In this document: in pieces, positions 23,746-33,318 of the stretch
How positions within the stretch are numbered: the stretch's first letter is position 1
Layout: the number at the start of each line of letters is the position of its first letter
Assembly: GCA_027886185.1 (NCBI GenBank)
Contig: WOAB01000760.1
Coordinates: 3,443,017 to 3,507,016, forward strand
Reading direction: 5' to 3'
Source of the DNA: Rheum nobile
Lineage: Eukaryota > Streptophyta > Magnoliopsida > Caryophyllales > Polygonaceae
Length of the DNA: 64,000 nt
Position numbers and translations under genes: made by a program
The notes under the pieces: generated by a model
Told to the model about the DNA's origin: nothing
Databases searched by the model: none
What the model saw: the letters and a program-made list of their open reading frames with translations, nothing else

Positions 23746-24886
23746 ATGGCTGAAAAAGTGAAGGGAAAAGGAAAAGAGAAGGGCATCATTTGGACTGAAC
23801 CGCTCACTGTGATATTACTAAAGATTTGCAAAGAGTATCAACGATCACATGGTTATAATCAAACCTTTGATTGGCCTGAAATTAATGATGAATTTGTGAA
23901 AAAAACTGGGATAAAGCTCTCAAAAAATTGTGCAAAAAACAAATTGGAACATATGAAAAAACTATGGAGGTCGTGGAGTGACCTACGGTACAAGGTGACG
24001 GGTGCTGGGTGAGATTCAACGACTGGAATGGTCACATGTGATGATGAATGGTGGGAAAGACAAAAGAAGGTATTGACTCTTTTTCATTTCAAAATAAGTA
24101 TTGGTTGTTCATGTTTCCTTGCATTGTAGTTTAATGGTTATGATCTCTTAACTCCACTATTTCATATTATAGGAAAAATATGACAAGTACAGTCAATTCA
24201 GAAAGAAAGGAGTCGCACCAGAGTTAAGTGATTTGTGGGACGACATCTTCAACCAAATTGTTGCAACGGAAAAGCACGTCGTTTCACCAAGTATGGACCC
24301 CAATTCTATTCCTATTTGCATTGGTGATGATGATGGCAATGAAGGGGGTTTAGCAAGCAAGGATTCTCTTGAGCATATATTGGAGAATGATCGCATTGAA
24401 GACCAACAAGACCTTCAGGCCATTGTTGCTAGGGTTAATCTGGATCTACCATATGAAGAATGCCTAGCAAGTATACACAACACATTAACTACTCCTACTC
24501 CTTCTAACAAATTTGTTGGGGCATCACAATCGAAGGGGAAGAGCACTAGGATAACAACATCATCCCAAGCTGTGAGCACCAAGCGTCGGAGAAAGCAAGC
24601 ACCCTCAACTACTGCATTCAACGAACACATGGCTTTGGTGGAGAAGACTAGTAAGAAGATGTTATCATTGATGGAAGGTGATCTTGGTAGTACAACTGAT
24701 GCACAAGAAGCCAAAAAGTATGAATACAAAGATATTCTTGTTGTGCTGGAACGAATGGTACATGTTGAGCTTCTCGAAGAGGAGTCTAAGATCTGGTGCT
24801 TTGCAGTTAGTCAGCTTGCGTTGAAACACAGACGTGAGGTGTTTATGTCTCTGCCAAAAGATTCCAACATGATGAAGTGGCTCTAG
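23746..24886 (+). pseudogene. Harbinger ORF1: Myb/SANT-like DNA-binding protein, one stop
   Basis: Exon 1 is 23746-24069 and exon 2 is 24173-24886, with a GT-AG intron between. Exon 1 encodes a Myb/SANT-like (Myb_DNA-bind_3) domain with a basic start MAEKVKGKGKEKG, then WTEPLTVILLKICKEY and FVKKTGIKLSKNCAKNKLEH. A TGA at 24010-24012 interrupts it. The frame then continues in phase with DSTTGMVTCDDEWWERQKK, the usual end of this domain. The stop stands where Trp is common, so it is probably TGG to TGA decay. Exon 2 adds a Ser/Lys-rich region and a helical C-terminus ending MMKWL. In PIF/Harbinger elements this protein helps bring the transposase to the DNA ends and the nucleus. Confidence 0.85.
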
Positions 24887-25197
24887 TACGAGTACGACCT
24901 CGCATACAACATATATGAACCGTAGAGCTTTGTATTTCACCTTCGCATCTGTATCGAACTGTTTGCAGAATTCAAAGAACATTCCATGTTGTGTTTTATT
25001 CGGTTGGCAAGTTGGATGTAATGGTCTATGTGTAGTTTGAAGAGACGTGACTTCTTAATTTGTAATAATTTATGATGTGAGCTATAGTTTCATGGTTTTA
25101 TTTTTCTGTGTACTTGTATGTATGATTTCATTAATTTTAATGCAGTCGAGCATGTTTTAATAGTGTTGTTTATATATCATAATTGAAGGTTGCAACA
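24887..25197 (+). other. Spacer between Harbinger ORF1 and transposase
   Basis: 311 bp of AT-rich sequence between two same-strand genes; probable 3' UTR of ORF1 and leader of the transposase. No other feature seen. Confidence 0.4.
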
Positions 25198-28100
25198 ATG
25201 GATAGATCTCAGACTCTAGCTGCTAGACGAAAGATAAGACACGAGAAAAGAAAGAAGTGGATCCCCAGATGCCAGATGTGGTTGGCCTCATGTGCACATA
25301 TGTCGACGACATATCATCAGAGGTTTATCCACAAGATACCTTGTTTTGATTCAAAATTGACAGGGTGTAAGTGGATGCGACAAATTCTAGACTCTGAATC
25401 GGACGTCAGATGTATGATTGCATTTCGAATGGAGAGACATGTCCTACAAAATCTGTGCGATGAGTTAGAGTCCAATTACGGGCTTAAAGCTTCACGCAAT
25501 ATGTCGGTTTTAGAGAAGGTTGGAATTTTCCTATACACGATTGCATTAGGGACCTCCAGCAGAGCTATATGTGAGCGGTTCCAACGTTCGGGAGACACGA
25601 TCAGTCGTGTGATTCACCAGGTACTAGATGCGTTGGTTGGGAGGAAAACCGGGTTCAATGGGTTAGTACGTAAACTTGTACAACCCCGTGACCGCAATTT
25701 CACAAACATTCCAAACAAAGTTTTAAGCGAGGATAAATATAGTCTTTTTAAGGTATTAGTTTTTATTGATTATGTTTTATCTTACAAGCATATATAATGG
25801 TTTCTTCACTTAATCGTTGTTACTGAAATAGGGTGCTATTGGATGCATAGATGGGGTGCACATGGAATGTTCAATCCCCGAGGAAGATCAATTCCCATAT
25901 CGAGGTCGTAAGGGATTCGCGTCGTTTAACGTAATAGGTGTGTGCGACTTCGATATGTATTTCACATTCATTTCCGTTGGGTGGGAAGGAAGTGCCCATG
26001 ACACTAGGGTGTTGGACCACACTCTAAACACTCCGCATATGAACTTTCCTCGTCCCCCGAAAGGTAATCTATCACATTCATTTTGTAAAACACATTATAT
26101 GTATAACTAGTTTGATGCCACATGAATGTTCTCTAACCTAGATTTGTTATAATTATTTGTTTGTAGGTAGATACTATTTAGTTGATAAGGGATACCCTGA
26201 CAGAGTGGGATACATGGTGCCCTACTCTAAAGTCAAATATCATCAATCCCAGTTCCAGCGAGCGGACCCAAAAAACATTTGTGGAGGATTCAATCGAGTG
26301 CATTCTTCGTTGAGGACGACAATAGAACGATGCTTCGGGGTTCTTAAGAAGAGATGGAAGATCTTGAAGAGCATGCCAACCTACTCTGTTGAGACGCAAA
26401 TTGACATAATTATGGCTTGTTTTGCACTGCACAATTACATTCTTGAGCACAAGCATAGCTGTAACACCCCCAAATAACCTCTTGAAAGTATTACCGCCAG
26501 TGACCTCAGACGTACTGTCCGATGTCACCCAAGGCTTTTCCAGTTGATATAAATCATTAAACCATAGTTATGATACAATATATCATAACTTCCATTAAAA
26601 CCAAGTCTCGGAATTACAGCATAATTCCAAATACATCAAAATACATTATCAGAATTATTACAGCGGAAGTCTTAAATACAAAACATAATTAACACAACGG
26701 AAGTCTTAAAATAACAACAAAAACATCGTTCGCTTTTATAGTCGTTCTAGCCTTCTCGGATCCGCAATTTATCTGATGTGCCGAATCGAACGGATGACAC
26801 CAGCCAACCATGCAGAGAACAATTACGGTTGGTTAATCTAATGAAAGACCAAGCAAGGGGTACAAAGCAGAGTGGTTCGAGTAGTCGTATTAGGTTATAC
26901 TCATCGTCTCTCGAATAACAACCGATCACGATAGTCAACCACCATACTTCTACTGAATTAAATGAAAAGGCATGATTAAGAGAAGATTCTGGAGACCGAA
27001 TCTCACAGCAATCAATCCCAAAAGAAGACTCCAACGAATTGAGTCTTATCGGAAATATGACAAATGTTGGGAAACTGAAATAATCATAGAATCACAGTAT
27101 CGCATACGAGCGATTTAAAAGTTAAGACGAACTTTCCTAGCTGCACTATCGCTTAGCTGTACTACTCGCCGAAGGTATATTAATTATGTGCGTCAAGAGC
27201 ACTTATCTGATTTAATTCCAAAACTCACATCACATTATGAGCTTTTATATCCACATCGCAGAGTCCAAGCCTCTATATCCACATCTCGGTTGGTCATGAC
27301 CAGAAAGTTTGGCATAGGGTCTTGATCGCCCTGTTATTTGCCAAGTTATAAATAAACGAATGGACCTCGCAAAGTCCAAGCGTTCCTACGAATACTCGTG
27401 CTAACTAACAGTTCAACACAGTAATATTCCACATCCAAGCCAACATGGCCAACATCAAAAACATATATTTATACTAGCGTCGTTCTAGCAGATATACAAC
27501 CTAGTATAATATCATCTTTTAATCAATTATTAACAAAGCTGTTCCCAACGAACAATAAATCAGTAAATCATCCCAAATTAATTAACAACTAAACAATTGA
27601 TAATTAATTGAAATATGGAATGATGAGCAAGAGCGAACCGCCACTTGCCTTAGATCCGCAGAAGCTTAAAGACGAAGATGGGATTTCCGGGCTCGAAACA
27701 GGGATAGATCTGGCAACACAGATTCCTTCGGATCGACCCATAAAGAAATCCTAAGTTAGATTCAATATCTACATAATTGAATCTAAAAGAATAGGAAAAG
27801 AATCAAAGGAATCAAGCCTCGCCCCAAGCCAAACACCCAAGAACACACACTCGGACAAGGTTCGTCGTGGGTGCGGTGGAGCCTCTGCCGCGGGTGCGGC
27901 CAGGTTACAGTGGCGAAGGTCGTGACAGATTTTCGATGGAGAACTCACCCAAATCAATTCGTTCGACTTTGATTCATTCTTGGTTTGATCTCCCAACACC
28001 TTAGGCCTTTGAATACCACTTAGGAGTATCTTTTCCAACACTCAAAGGGATTCGAACACCTTCACAACAAAGCTCAAAGCTTGGTGCTTCAATGGAGAAA

Positions 28101-28811
28101 ACAAAGGAGAAAACAGAGGAGGAAGATGACGCTCCTTCCCTTTCTGATTTCGACCCCTTTTATAGCCCATCAGTGAGCTTCCTCAGAGGTGACAAGCAAG
28201 GAGACCAGCTGGGAACAAGGGAACAACAAGTGGAGCAACTTGCTTGGCCAAGGATAAGATTTTCAGAAATCTTATCGCGACGAAGATGGCTTGCACCGCG
28301 GGGTGCGGTGGCGTGGCCGCTGGGTGCGGTGGTGACTCTGTTGCCGCCTCCAAATTTGGCCTTCGCCGCGGGTGCGGCCACTTGACAGCGGGGTGCGATC
28401 AAGGCCATTTTTCACCCTCTTGTTCGTTTTAAATCTTGGGTTAATCTTCTTAACCCCGGGTTAAATATATTCGTACACGAACGACTATTTAACCTTGAAC
28501 ACATGTTAACTGTATTTTATATTACTCGGAAAAAATATTACAGAGATCAAACATATTACCGAATGTCTGAACTTCTCTGAAATTAATCCGACTTGTAATA
28601 CGGGAGTTGGAAAAATTCCAAAATATCCTTATAAAATGAGGGATATTACAATAGCGATGCAATCTTTAATGATGACGAGGAAGAGGAATGTCAGACATTT
28701 GGACCCGAAGATGAAGGCGAAGATAACAATCCCAAAGGCATGGGTACCGTCCGAGATGCCATTGCAAAACAGATATGGGACAACAAAAGGAGATATTTGG
28801 GAGCAATGTAA
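25198..28811 (+). pseudogene. PIF/Harbinger DDE transposase (HARBI1-like), split by a solo LTR
   Basis: Exon 1 is 25198-25752 (MDRSQTLAARRK start), exon 2 is 25832-26063, and exon 3 starts at 26167; the two introns are GT-AG. Exon 3 runs to 26459, where a solo LTR interrupts it, and resumes at 28656 in the same frame to TAA 28809-28811. The last 51 codons include EEEECQTFG and VRDAIAKQIWDNK, a typical family C-terminus. Catalytic motifs: AIGCIDGVHM (first Asp), GSAHDTRVLD (second Asp) and TIERCFGVLKKRWKIL (Glu). ALGTSSRAICERFQRSGDTI is the helix-turn-helix region. The enzyme cuts at 3-bp AT-rich targets. Apart from the insertion I saw no stop or frameshift. Confidence 0.92.
26460..28650 (-). 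mobile_element. Solo LTR inside the Harbinger transposase gene
   Basis: 2191 bp, TGTAACACCCCC to GGATATTACA on the plus strand, so TG...CA on the minus strand. The 5-bp duplication ATAGC (26455-26459 and 28651-28655) is exact and comes from the transposase coding sequence. It shares blocks with the chromovirus LTRs, such as GTATTACCGCCAGTGACCTC and CTGATGTGCCGAATCGAACG. It is a sister copy of the same family, on the same strand. It contains GC-rich CCGCGGGTGCGGC-like words near 27880 and 28370. Confidence 0.93.
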
Positions 28812-29085
28812 TTCTATGTGGCCAATTAAGCATGTTTTTTAGGGCCAACAAAAGCTGACATTAGGCTGTTATTTTTTGGAAAGATTGAAGTGTTGAAAAA
28901 CTTGAGATGGAAGATCTTACAAGCATGATGCTTTTGATGCTTTTGGAAGATCTTTCTTGTTTATATGCATGAGACTGGGAAATTCAGACGGAGCAAGAGA
29001 CTGGGAAATGTAAATGCAGTAGATTGAACTATTAATCTGGTTTTAGTTTATGGTCAGAGTGATGCTTTTGGGAAATGACATGTAA
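28812..29085 (+). other. Sequence downstream of the transposase stop
   Basis: Contains near-repeats of GAGACTGGGAAAT, GATGCTTTTGG and ATGTAAATGCAG, some just before the LINE fragment. One pair (near 29007 and 29080) could be an insertion duplication, but I could not settle it. Confidence 0.35.
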
Positions 29086-29465
29086 ATGCAGACGGATGCT
29101 AGTTGTAGTGTATGTGGTTTCCAAGAGGAAAATTTGGTCCATATCTTAAGGGACTGTACTGAGGCCCTTTCATTCTGGAATTCTATCATTCCATTTGGGA
29201 ATTGGGGGGATTTCTTCACTATGAGCTTGGATCACTGGATGCAGAAATGCCTAGCTAACATGTATAATTTCAGAATGGGAGTGCATGGCGCTACTGGGGA
29301 TATCGTTTTTGCTATTTCGTGCTAGACCTTTTGGATAAGACGTAATGCCATGATTTTTGGAGGTGAGGAAATGACGACTGACTAGAGAGGTTGTATCTTG
29401 AACCAGATCACAGAAGTAGTAGTAGCGAAGCACATGGCTGCTAATAGTAGACAGACTAGAGAGAA
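29086..29465 (+). pseudogene. LINE 3' fragment: zf-RVT domain
   Basis: Translation shows the zinc-binding region that follows reverse transcriptase in plant LINEs: CSVCGFQEENLVHILRDC, then ALSFWNSIIP and a Trp-containing spacer. TFWIRRNAMIFGG follows, where the RNase-H-like part usually begins. TAG codons at about 29323 and 29382 break the frame. No reverse transcriptase or endonuclease is present, so this is a 5'-truncated, decayed copy, possibly domesticated into the transposon by chance. Its 3' end is not clear. Confidence 0.72.
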
Positions 29466-29992
29466 AAATCAAGCTGATGGGTTTTACTTTCCTATTGGAC
29501 ACTGGGTAATGACTGTCATTTTCCAAACCAAATGCATGCCCCAAAATGTAAAGATGAGGATGAATATCCATCTTCTGTTGCTTCTAAAAGGGAATTTGTG
29601 AACTGAATGTCACTCAATGGACATACTTTAACGGTTGTCCCTAAATCGTTGATTCAACAATGCATTTCCTACTAACAGTAAAAAACTAAGGGCACTGATT
29701 TCTTCGGTGGTAAATATCACAAAGGAAATGGAAATTGACAATTTCTTCATTCGATACTCAGCATAATTAAACGGTAGAGTTAAGGAGCACAAGCATAGGT
29801 TCAATTGCAAAACCACAATTATTTTCGGATTGGCGGTTTACGATGCACTTATTAACACAGTGACGCTATTGTGCTTCGAACCATAAGGCAAACTACATAC
29901 ACAACACATTTGAACTTAAAAACGTGTCCTCATAGCGTATGAAAACAACGGCAAAGCATTTCACATTTATTCTTCACTTCCAAAAGTAATCC
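29466..29992. other. Spacer, no gene seen
   Basis: Short unrelated frames only. Probably includes the end of the LINE fragment and the 3' UTR of the minus-strand Myb/SANT gene. Confidence 0.35.
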
Positions 29993-30443
29993 TTATGGGA
30001 AGAAGAGTTGAGCACACAAAAGCTTGATGGTCGGATTCAATGGCCTAGCACGAAAGGATTTGAAACTTGGGTTCACCTACAAAAAAAATGTATTCACAAA
30101 ATGCAATTCTTTCTTGAACACAACAATACTATAGATCTCAAATGCGGTAACTCACCATCGATTTGTTCTCCCACCAATCGTCATCCCCTATGATAGCACC
30201 AGTTAACGGGTCGCATTGAACATCGCCCGACCATTCAAGGGTCTTCCATACCTTCCAAGTCTTATTCAAAAGCTCAAAATTGTTCTTCAACATACTATTA
30301 GTAGCCTCTCTGCCAGTAGCACGACGAAACTTATCGTTTATGGTACCCCAGTTGAGATCCACGATTGTCCCATTTTCAACCTGATATTGTATGCACACCT
30401 CGAGAAAATGCACCTTGTCATCATTATTCCAAGTCCAAGACAT
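29993..30443 (-). CDS. Small Myb/SANT-like DNA-binding protein, intact
   Basis: Exon 1 is 30443-30156 (96 codons) and exon 2 is 30076-29993 (27 codons plus TAA), with an intron of GTGAGT donor and TTTGTAG acceptor. The 123-residue product starts MSWTWNNDDKVHFLEVCIQ and contains one Myb/SANT-like domain: INDKFRRATGREATNSMLKN, LLNKTWKVWKTL, IIGDDDWWEN. The short second exon (VNPSFKSFRARPLN) completes the domain, matching the usual NP..KKFR motif. A longer frame upstream (to 30530) adds a hydrophobic stretch that I take as leader. It has no stop or frameshift, unlike the plus-strand ORF1. It is probably a second Harbinger ORF1-like gene or a captured host gene of the L10-interacting Myb-like kind. 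It is short, with only the binding domain. Confidence 0.75.
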
Positions 30444-30659
30444 CTTCGATTCTCCTTTTTGCAACCATAGAGCCAATATTAAAATACAATGAAGAAATGA
30501 GTTAACCATAAATATAAACATATTTATCAATAGAAAAGTAAAGGGCCTAACCTTGTCCCTTCTTCTAGCCTGCTAGTGTAGTTGTCTTCCCTTAAGAAGA
30601 GTTGTGTCTTGCTTCGTGTGTGATGGAAGACAAAAGGAGGATTCACATATATATAATGC

Positions 30660-30906
30660 GAGTTTGGATCATATGCGGAGCACTCTTCCCGTGCGGACGT
30701 GCGGAGCATGCACTTTAGGGCCTTATTTGTGCACTTTAATGTCTTATTTGTGCACTTTTTCAAAAAAAAAAATCTTTTACAAATTGTTTTCCAAGCATTT
30801 TTCAAATTTTTTTGCAAAAGTGCACAAATAAGGCTCTAAAGTGCACAAATAAGGCCCTATAGTGCATGTCCGCACGGGAAGAGTACTCCGCACCGAAACC
30901 ACACTC
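30660..30906. mobile_element. Mutator-type MITE with 10-bp target duplication
   Basis: 247 bp flanked by TATATAATGC (30650-30659 and 30907-30916). The outer about 39 bp form inverted ends beginning GAGT, both containing ACTCTTCCCGTGCGGAC. Further in, the arms pair through TGCACTTTAGGGCC/GGCCCTATAGTGCA and CTTATTTGTGCACTTT. The loop is A/T-rich. The duplication length and long inverted ends fit the Mutator group. It lies upstream of the Myb/SANT gene at 29993-30443. Confidence 0.88.
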
Positions 30907-31096
30907 TATATAATGCAATAAAAATGAAAGGACCTAACCATATACAAAATGAAATAAATAGGTGAATAGTTGACATACTCAATGCAAAACTATTCACATA
31001 TTTAGTAGGAAAATACAAATATGATAATTTATAATAGCTACATGGTGGGACATATATATACACACAATGATGCATAAGAAGCTTGAGTGTCTTAAA

Positions 31097-31256
31097 CAAC
31101 AAACATTAGTCTTTAGTACATTACAAAGGTCATCCTAGTAGGTCATTGCGATAACGTCCAAAAGGAGGGTCGCCCAAAAATACGCAACAAACATTAGTCT
31201 TTAATACATTACAAAGGTCAACCTAGTACGTCATTGCGATAACGTCCAATACAAAG
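31097..31256. repeat. Two-copy tandem duplication, about 88 bp period
   Basis: ACAAACATTAGTCTTTAGTA at about 31099 recurs at about 31187 (ACAAACATTAGTCTTTAATA). The rest of the copy follows: CATTACAAAGGTCA, TCATTGCGATAACGTCCAA. It lies just downstream of the stop of the next minus-strand gene, probably in its 3' UTR. Confidence 0.8.
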
Positions 31257-31894
31257 CGTACACTTACAATACATAGCGTCCAATACATAGTGTCGCCCCA
31301 AAATAACCACATAATCACTTCAGACAAGCATATTGATGATAACAAATATAATAACTAAGACAAGGAGAACGATAACCACCCAACCGTAATATAACCTCCT
31401 CCTTGAAACATCCAAAACAGAAATGTTTGCAGTGAGGAGGTTGTCACGGTCCAACGCCAACTGGACGTTTGAAGTGGCTAGTGCAGACACTTGCTCAACC
31501 AATTGTTGGTTCATATCATCCAAGTAACCCACATTCCCAAGCTCTTGCTGAACTTCATGGGTAAGATCTTCAATTTTGTTTCTACCCCAGCTAACATCCA
31601 TTTCAAGCTCCACGACATGCGCACGCAGCCCCCTAACAGCCTCTTGCATCATCCGTACACACGGAGAGGTTTTGACCCCATCAATGAGGTTATCAAACCT
31701 TGTAGTGTCATATTCCTATGAAAGAAATTTTAGGAGGTGCAGATTACAAGCAAAAAAAACAATATATTAGTCACTAGTTTCTTAAGTTGTAAAATATAAA
31801 TTGATGTAAAATCACATGCAATGGATTCATGATGACAATGCAATGACACATAACAATGCAATGACAATCACATGGTTCGCAGCAGTACAAATCT

Positions 31895-32240
31895 GGCTCA
31901 ATCACATGGTAAAATCTGGCTGAAATTTGTAAAATCACATGGTTATAGTACAATCTGGATGAAATCTGTAAAATCACATGGTTATAGTAAAATATGGCTG
32001 AAATTTGTAAAATCACATGGTTATAGTAAAATCTGGCTAAAATCTGTAAAATCACATGGTCATAGTAAAATCTGCCTAAAATCTGTAAAATCACATGGTT
32101 ATAGTAAAATCTGCCTAAAATCTGTAAAATGACATGGTTATAGTAAAATCTGTAAAACAACATGGTTATAGTAAAAACTGGCTCAAATCAGTAAAATAAC
32201 ATGGTTATTGTAAAACCTTACTCAAATCTGTAAAATCATA
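31895..32240. repeat. Tandem repeat, about 39-bp unit, eight or so copies
   Basis: Unit like GTAAAATCACATGGTTATAG plus TAAAATCTGGCTGAAATCT with point differences. A few isolated copies reappear at 32990-33125, beyond the insert at 32249-32982. The long frames here (31774-32163 minus, 31872-32132 plus) only reflect the periodicity. Confidence 0.88.
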
Positions 32241-32248
32241 TATAAAGG

Positions 32249-32982
32249 TTGGTGTGACCCTGCCCTCCATGACAACTACAGAGGAGGTAGACGCCATGAG
32301 ACATCCTCCTTGAGACTCCTCTACAGCTACAGATATCCCGAGCTAGTTTTAGTCGACTTTCTATTTTAGGATGTCTTTCTATTTCTAGTTCATACTATCT
32401 TTATTTAGTATTTTATGTTTTAGCATTTCCATTTCAGTCATTTTCTATTTCGGTCGTGTGCCCACCATGCAATGGTGGGCTAGCCCAATTACTTGTTACT
32501 CGGCCCAAGCCCATTAGGGTTCTTGGCCGAGCCTTGTGCCTTTAAATAGGCCTCCTTTGTAATCGTTTCAAGCACGTCAATTTCAAGCCTAAGTTCAAGT
32601 CGAGTTAAACTCCTTAACCCCGGGCCCCGACGTCATCAATTAACGCGTTTCCAAGTTGAATTATCCTGGCGCGTTAATTATCTATCTTTGCATTTCTAGT
32701 CGAACTATCATGGCGCATCGATTCGGTTACCTAATTATCCAGTTACTATCCGCAACCTTGCAACAAGAACTACCCTAGTTCTTGCCGCCCCTCCAAACCC
32801 TAGTGCCGCCCCATCAACCACCACAAAACCACCACTCCACCGCCCTACTCCACCAGAATTCCGCCGCCCCTTTCCCTGCTTCCGTCGGCTCCAGTCATTG
32901 CAGAAGAGATTGTTGCGCCCTAATACGCGTTCAAACGATCCTTGACGACAACTTGTAGTCTTCCTTCGGGCAAGGTTACATC
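32249..32982. mobile_element. 734-bp insert in the tandem array, type uncertain
   Basis: The 39-bp array is interrupted here and resumes afterwards. AAAGG occurs at both junctions (32244-32248 and 32983-32987), a possible 5-bp target duplication. Inside is a TTTAAATAGG TATA-like word near 32542 followed by TTTGTAATCG, as in many LTR promoters. Runs of CCGCC-rich sequence lie near 32800-32880. The ends are not TG...CA, so I cannot call it an LTR with confidence. It has no coding frame of note. Confidence 0.45.
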
Positions 32983-33318
32983 AAAGGTTATAGTAAAACC
33001 CGACTCAAATATGTAAAATCACATGTAAAGGTTATAGTACAAATCTGAAATCTGACTCATATACCATGACAATGCAATGACAATCACATAGTTATAGTAA
33101 CATTTGGCTCAATCACATGGTTATATAATATTTTTTATAACATGATTCAAATACAAGGATGTTAGGGGGCCTAAGAGACAATTCATTACCTGTCACCAGG
33201 GATCAATGGGTGGGCTATCCGAGTTGTAGTCGGATAACCATTCTCGAACATCGCTTGGCAACGGTACATATTCATCTGGATACACACTACTCTCCCCATC
33301 ACTAGAGGACGATGACAT

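Larger units (their letters stand above)
31320..33318 (-). pseudogene. Coiled-coil, tail-anchored protein gene with one stop
   Basis: Exon 1 is 33318-33190, starting MSSSSSDGESSVYPDEY, acidic and Ser-rich, ending before a GTAATG donor. Exon 2 is 31715-31320 after a TTTCATAG acceptor. The join keeps the frame, but codon 42 (two codons before the junction) is TGA, so the model gives 172 residues apart from that stop. Exon 2 encodes a coiled-coil-prone region of about 80 residues (LRAHVVELEMDVSWG, IEDLTHEVQQEL, LVEQVSALATSNVQL). It ends in a C-terminal membrane segment (YYGWVVIVLLVLVIIFVII). I recognise no family. The layout recalls the coiled-coil/membrane tail of plant GRF-type proteins, but no GRF zinc finger is present. 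The 1.47-kb intron holds a tandem repeat and a 734-bp insert. Confidence 0.5.

Noticed and set aside
24233..24886. Separate plus-strand gene of 217 codons
   Set aside because: It is the second exon of the Harbinger ORF1: an acceptor at 24171-24172 and matching frame join it to 23746-24069.
31774..32163. 129- and 86-codon frames with repeated peptide units
   Set aside because: The 39-bp repeat is a multiple of three, so frames stay open on both strands. No evidence of a gene.
32249..32982. Solo LTR or TRIM
   Set aside because: Promoter-like words fit, but TG...CA ends cannot be matched with a duplication, so the class was left open.
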